NCBI GenBank assembly: GCA_030146385.1 | Contig: JASLBX010000271.1 | Coordinates: 1-7,547 of the forward strand | Length of the DNA: 7,547 bases | Reading direction: 5' to 3' | Origin: Jiangellaceae bacterium | GTDB lineage: Bacteria; Actinomycetota; Actinomycetes; Jiangellales; Jiangellaceae | Shown: positions 5,849 through 7,547 of the stretch, piece by piece | Layout of the letters: each line of letters starts with the position of its first letter | Position numbering within the stretch: position 1 is the first letter of the stretch | Notes under the pieces: generated by a model | The model's input: only the letters and a program-made list of their open reading frames with translations | What the model was told of the DNA's origin: nothing | Database searches by the model: none | Translations under genes and position numbers: made by a program

Positions 5849-6913
5849 ATGACCCACCTGTGGCGAGGTGTGATCGAGGAGTACCGCGACCGGCTGCCGG
5901 TAAGTGCGGACACGCCGGTGGTCACGCTCCGGGAGGGTGGGACACCCCTACTGCCGAGCCGCTGGCTGTCCGAGCTGACGGGCTGTGACGTACACCTGAA
6001 GGTCGAAGGATCCAACCCGACCGGGTCGTTCAAGGACCGCGGCATGACCGTGGCGGTCTCGAAGGCGCTCGAGGAGCAGGCCAAGGCCGTCGTCTGCGCG
6101 TCGACGGGCAACACCAGCGCGTCAATGGCCGCATATGCGGTGCGCGCGGGTATGACTCCGGTGGTACTGATCCCCGACGGCAAGATCGCCGGCCCCAAGC
6201 TGGCGCAGGCCGTCGTCCACGGCGGGCTGATCGCCGCGATCGACGGCAACTTCGACGACTGCCTCCGGCTGGCGCGCGAGCTTGCCGACGCGTATCCGGT
6301 GGCGCTGGTCAACTCGCTCAACCCGCACCGGCTGGCCGGGCAGAAGACCGCGGCCTTCGAGATCGTCGACGACCTCGGCGACGCGCCGGACGTCCACGTC
6401 CTGCCGGTGGGCAACGCGGGCAACATCTCGGCGTACTGGATGGGCTACCGCGAGTACGCAGCCAGCGGGCCCGCGACTCGGAGGCCGATGATGTGGGGTT
6501 TCCAGGCCGAGGGTGCGGCGCCGATCGTCCGGGGCGAGCCGGTCGCCAACCCAGAGACCGTGGCGAGCGCGATCCGCATCGGCAACCCCGCCTCGTGGAA
6601 GCTGGCCGAGGAGGCGCGGGACGAGTCCAAGGGCATGATCCAGGCGGTCACTGACGAGCAAATCCTCGCAGCACAGCAGGAGCTGTCCGGACGCGAGGGC
6701 CTGTTCGTCGAGCCCGCGTCGGCGTCCGGTGTGGCCGGACTGCTGAAGCTCACGAAGGCTGGGCAGGTCGACCGCGGCCAACAGATCGTCATCACCGTCA
6801 GCGGCCACGGGCTCAAGGACGTCGACACCGCCAGCGCCCACTACGGCGAGATCCGTCCGTACGTCGTCCCGGCGGACGTGGCGGCGGCGGCCGAAGTCCT
6901 CGGCCTGAAATGA
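5849..6913 (+). CDS. thrC: Threonine synthase (PLP-dependent)
   Basis: Converts O-phosphohomoserine to threonine and phosphate, the last step of the pathway, in the cytoplasm. It is a fold-type II PLP enzyme. The 354-residue product is the short threonine synthase form, not the approximately 430-500 residue form of E. coli and yeast. Landmarks: NPTGSFKDRGM with the PLP Schiff-base Lys62; STGNTSAS at 85-92; the glycine-rich phosphate loop PVGNAGN at 186-192; and a C-terminal SGHGLKD segment, typical of the family. A GTG at 5828 lies in frame, but ATG at 5849 is preferred because AGGGGAG at 5835-5841 sits seven bases before it and the protein then begins MTHLWRGVIEEY, the usual actinobacterial N-terminus. 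Only 4 bp separate it from hom, and its stop overlaps the thrB start (ATGA), so the three genes should be translated from one mRNA. Confidence 0.96.
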   Translation: MTHLWRGVIEEYRDRLPVSADTPVVTLREGGTPLLPSRWLSELTGCDVHLKVEGSNPTGSFKDRGMTVAVSKALEEQAKAVVCASTGNTSASMAAYAVRAGMTPVVLIPDGKIAGPKLAQAVVHGGLIAAIDGNFDDCLRLARELADAYPVALVNSLNPHRLAGQKTAAFEIVDDLGDAPDVHVLPVGNAGNISAYWMGYREYAASGPATRRPMMWGFQAEGAAPIVRGEPVANPETVASAIRIGNPASWKLAEEARDESKGMIQAVTDEQILAAQQELSGREGLFVEPASASGVAGLLKLTKAGQVDRGQQIVITVSGHGLKDVDTASAHYGEIRPYVVPADVAAAAEVLGLK

Positions 6914-7547
6914 GCCGGTCCGTTCGGGTCGTCGTCCCGGCGACCAGCGCCAACCTTGGCCCGGGTTTCGACGCGCTCGGTCTCGCGCTGGGATTGCACG
7001 ACATCGTCGACGCGGAGCTCGCCGGCGACGGGCTAGAGGTGCGGGTAAGTGGCGTCGGTGCGGGCGGCGGGGTTCCACTGGACGGCGATCACCTCGTCGT
7101 ACGGGCCATGCGGGCCACGTTCGACGCGCTGGGTGTAGCCGTGGAGGGGCTGCGGCTCTCGTGCACCAACGCGATCCCGCATGGGCGCGGCCTGGGGTCG
7201 TCCGCGGCGGCCATCGTCGCTGGAGTGCTCGCGGCGCGCACGTTGGCGGGAGCGCCGGACGATGTGGAAGCCGCTCTTGCTATCGCAGCTGAACTTGAAG
7301 GTCACCCGGACAACGTGGCTCCATGTCTGCTCGGCGGCCTGACCATCGCCTGGTCGTCCAGTGCCCGGGCTCGGGCGGTAGCGCTGGACGTCCACCCTGA
7401 CGTGCGTCCGGTGCTGTGCGTCCCGGAGGAGTCGCTGTCGACCGAGGCGGCGCGTGGCTTGCTGCCGACGTCCATCGCGCATGGGGCGGCGGCGCGCAAC
7501 GCGGGACGGGCGTCGCTGCTCATCGAGGCGCTGACCCGGCGGCCGGA
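6910..7547 (+). CDS. thrB: Homoserine kinase (GHMP family), 3'-truncated by window end
   Basis: Phosphorylates homoserine with ATP to give O-phosphohomoserine, the substrate of the neighbouring threonine synthase. 212 complete codons are present with no stop, and the usual length is about 300 residues, so roughly the last third is outside the window. GHMP motif 1 is VPATSANLGPGFDALGLAL at residues 9-27. The ATP-binding motif 2 is PHGRGLGSSAA at 90-100. EGHPDNVAPCLLGG at 130-143 carries conserved residues of the third region (Asn135 in HPDN). The start ATG overlaps the thrC stop as ATGA, a 4-bp overlap typical of translational coupling; there is no separate strong ribosome site. The motifs are intact, so the kinase is expected to be functional if the rest of the gene is normal. 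rho would be the expected next gene in many actinobacteria, but that cannot be seen here. Confidence 0.96.
   Translation, partial: MSRSVRVVVPATSANLGPGFDALGLALGLHDIVDAELAGDGLEVRVSGVGAGGGVPLDGDHLVVRAMRATFDALGVAVEGLRLSCTNAIPHGRGLGSSAAAIVAGVLAARTLAGAPDDVEAALAIAAELEGHPDNVAPCLLGGLTIAWSSSARARAVALDVHPDVRPVLCVPEESLSTEAARGLLPTSIAHGAAARNAGRASLLIEALTRRP

Noticed and set aside
1..7547. Search for a novel system (defence island, phage, transposon, biosynthetic cluster)
   Set aside because: All long coding regions are core amino-acid and translation genes in a common actinobacterial order. No transposase, integrase, CRISPR repeat or unusual domain fusion is visible.

Overview
The window is high-GC DNA with strongly GC-rich third codon positions in its long genes. 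The plus-strand order argS, lysA, hom, thrC, thrB is the core arrangement I know from Actinobacteria such as Mycobacterium, where rho usually follows thrB. GTG and overlapping start codons fit this. I cannot place the genus; a non-mycobacterial actinomycete is likely.

Layout. Positions 1 to about 700 (minus strand) hold a decayed endonuclease/exonuclease/phosphatase-family gene. It has a clear frameshift near 325 and no recognisable N-terminal part. A tRNA-Arg(CCG) gene follows at 791-862 (minus). At 1020-1202 (plus) is a 60-residue predicted membrane protein whose stop codon lies inside a perfect 9-bp hairpin. argS (1261-2919) starts at a GTG six bases after a TANNNT -10 element, so its mRNA may be leaderless. 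lysA starts inside the argS stop codon (TAATG). A 211-bp non-coding gap (4341-4551) rich in CGGACA half-sites and inverted repeats separates lysA from hom. hom, thrC and thrB are tightly packed; thrB overlaps thrC by 4 bp and runs off the right edge.

How the genes work together. ArgRS charges tRNA-Arg, and a tRNA-Arg gene lies about 400 bp away in the opposite direction. LysA carries out the last step of lysine synthesis from meso-diaminopimelate. Hom, ThrB and ThrC turn aspartate semialdehyde into threonine through homoserine and phosphohomoserine. lysA and hom-thrC-thrB therefore cover the two outputs of the aspartate-semialdehyde branch point. The separate gap before hom allows the threonine genes to have their own control, and the ACT domain on Hom suggests feedback inhibition.

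I found no mobile element, CRISPR array, defence system or novel enzyme cluster. The parts worth a second look are regulatory: the probable leaderless argS start, the structured lysA-hom gap, and the broken nuclease-family gene.
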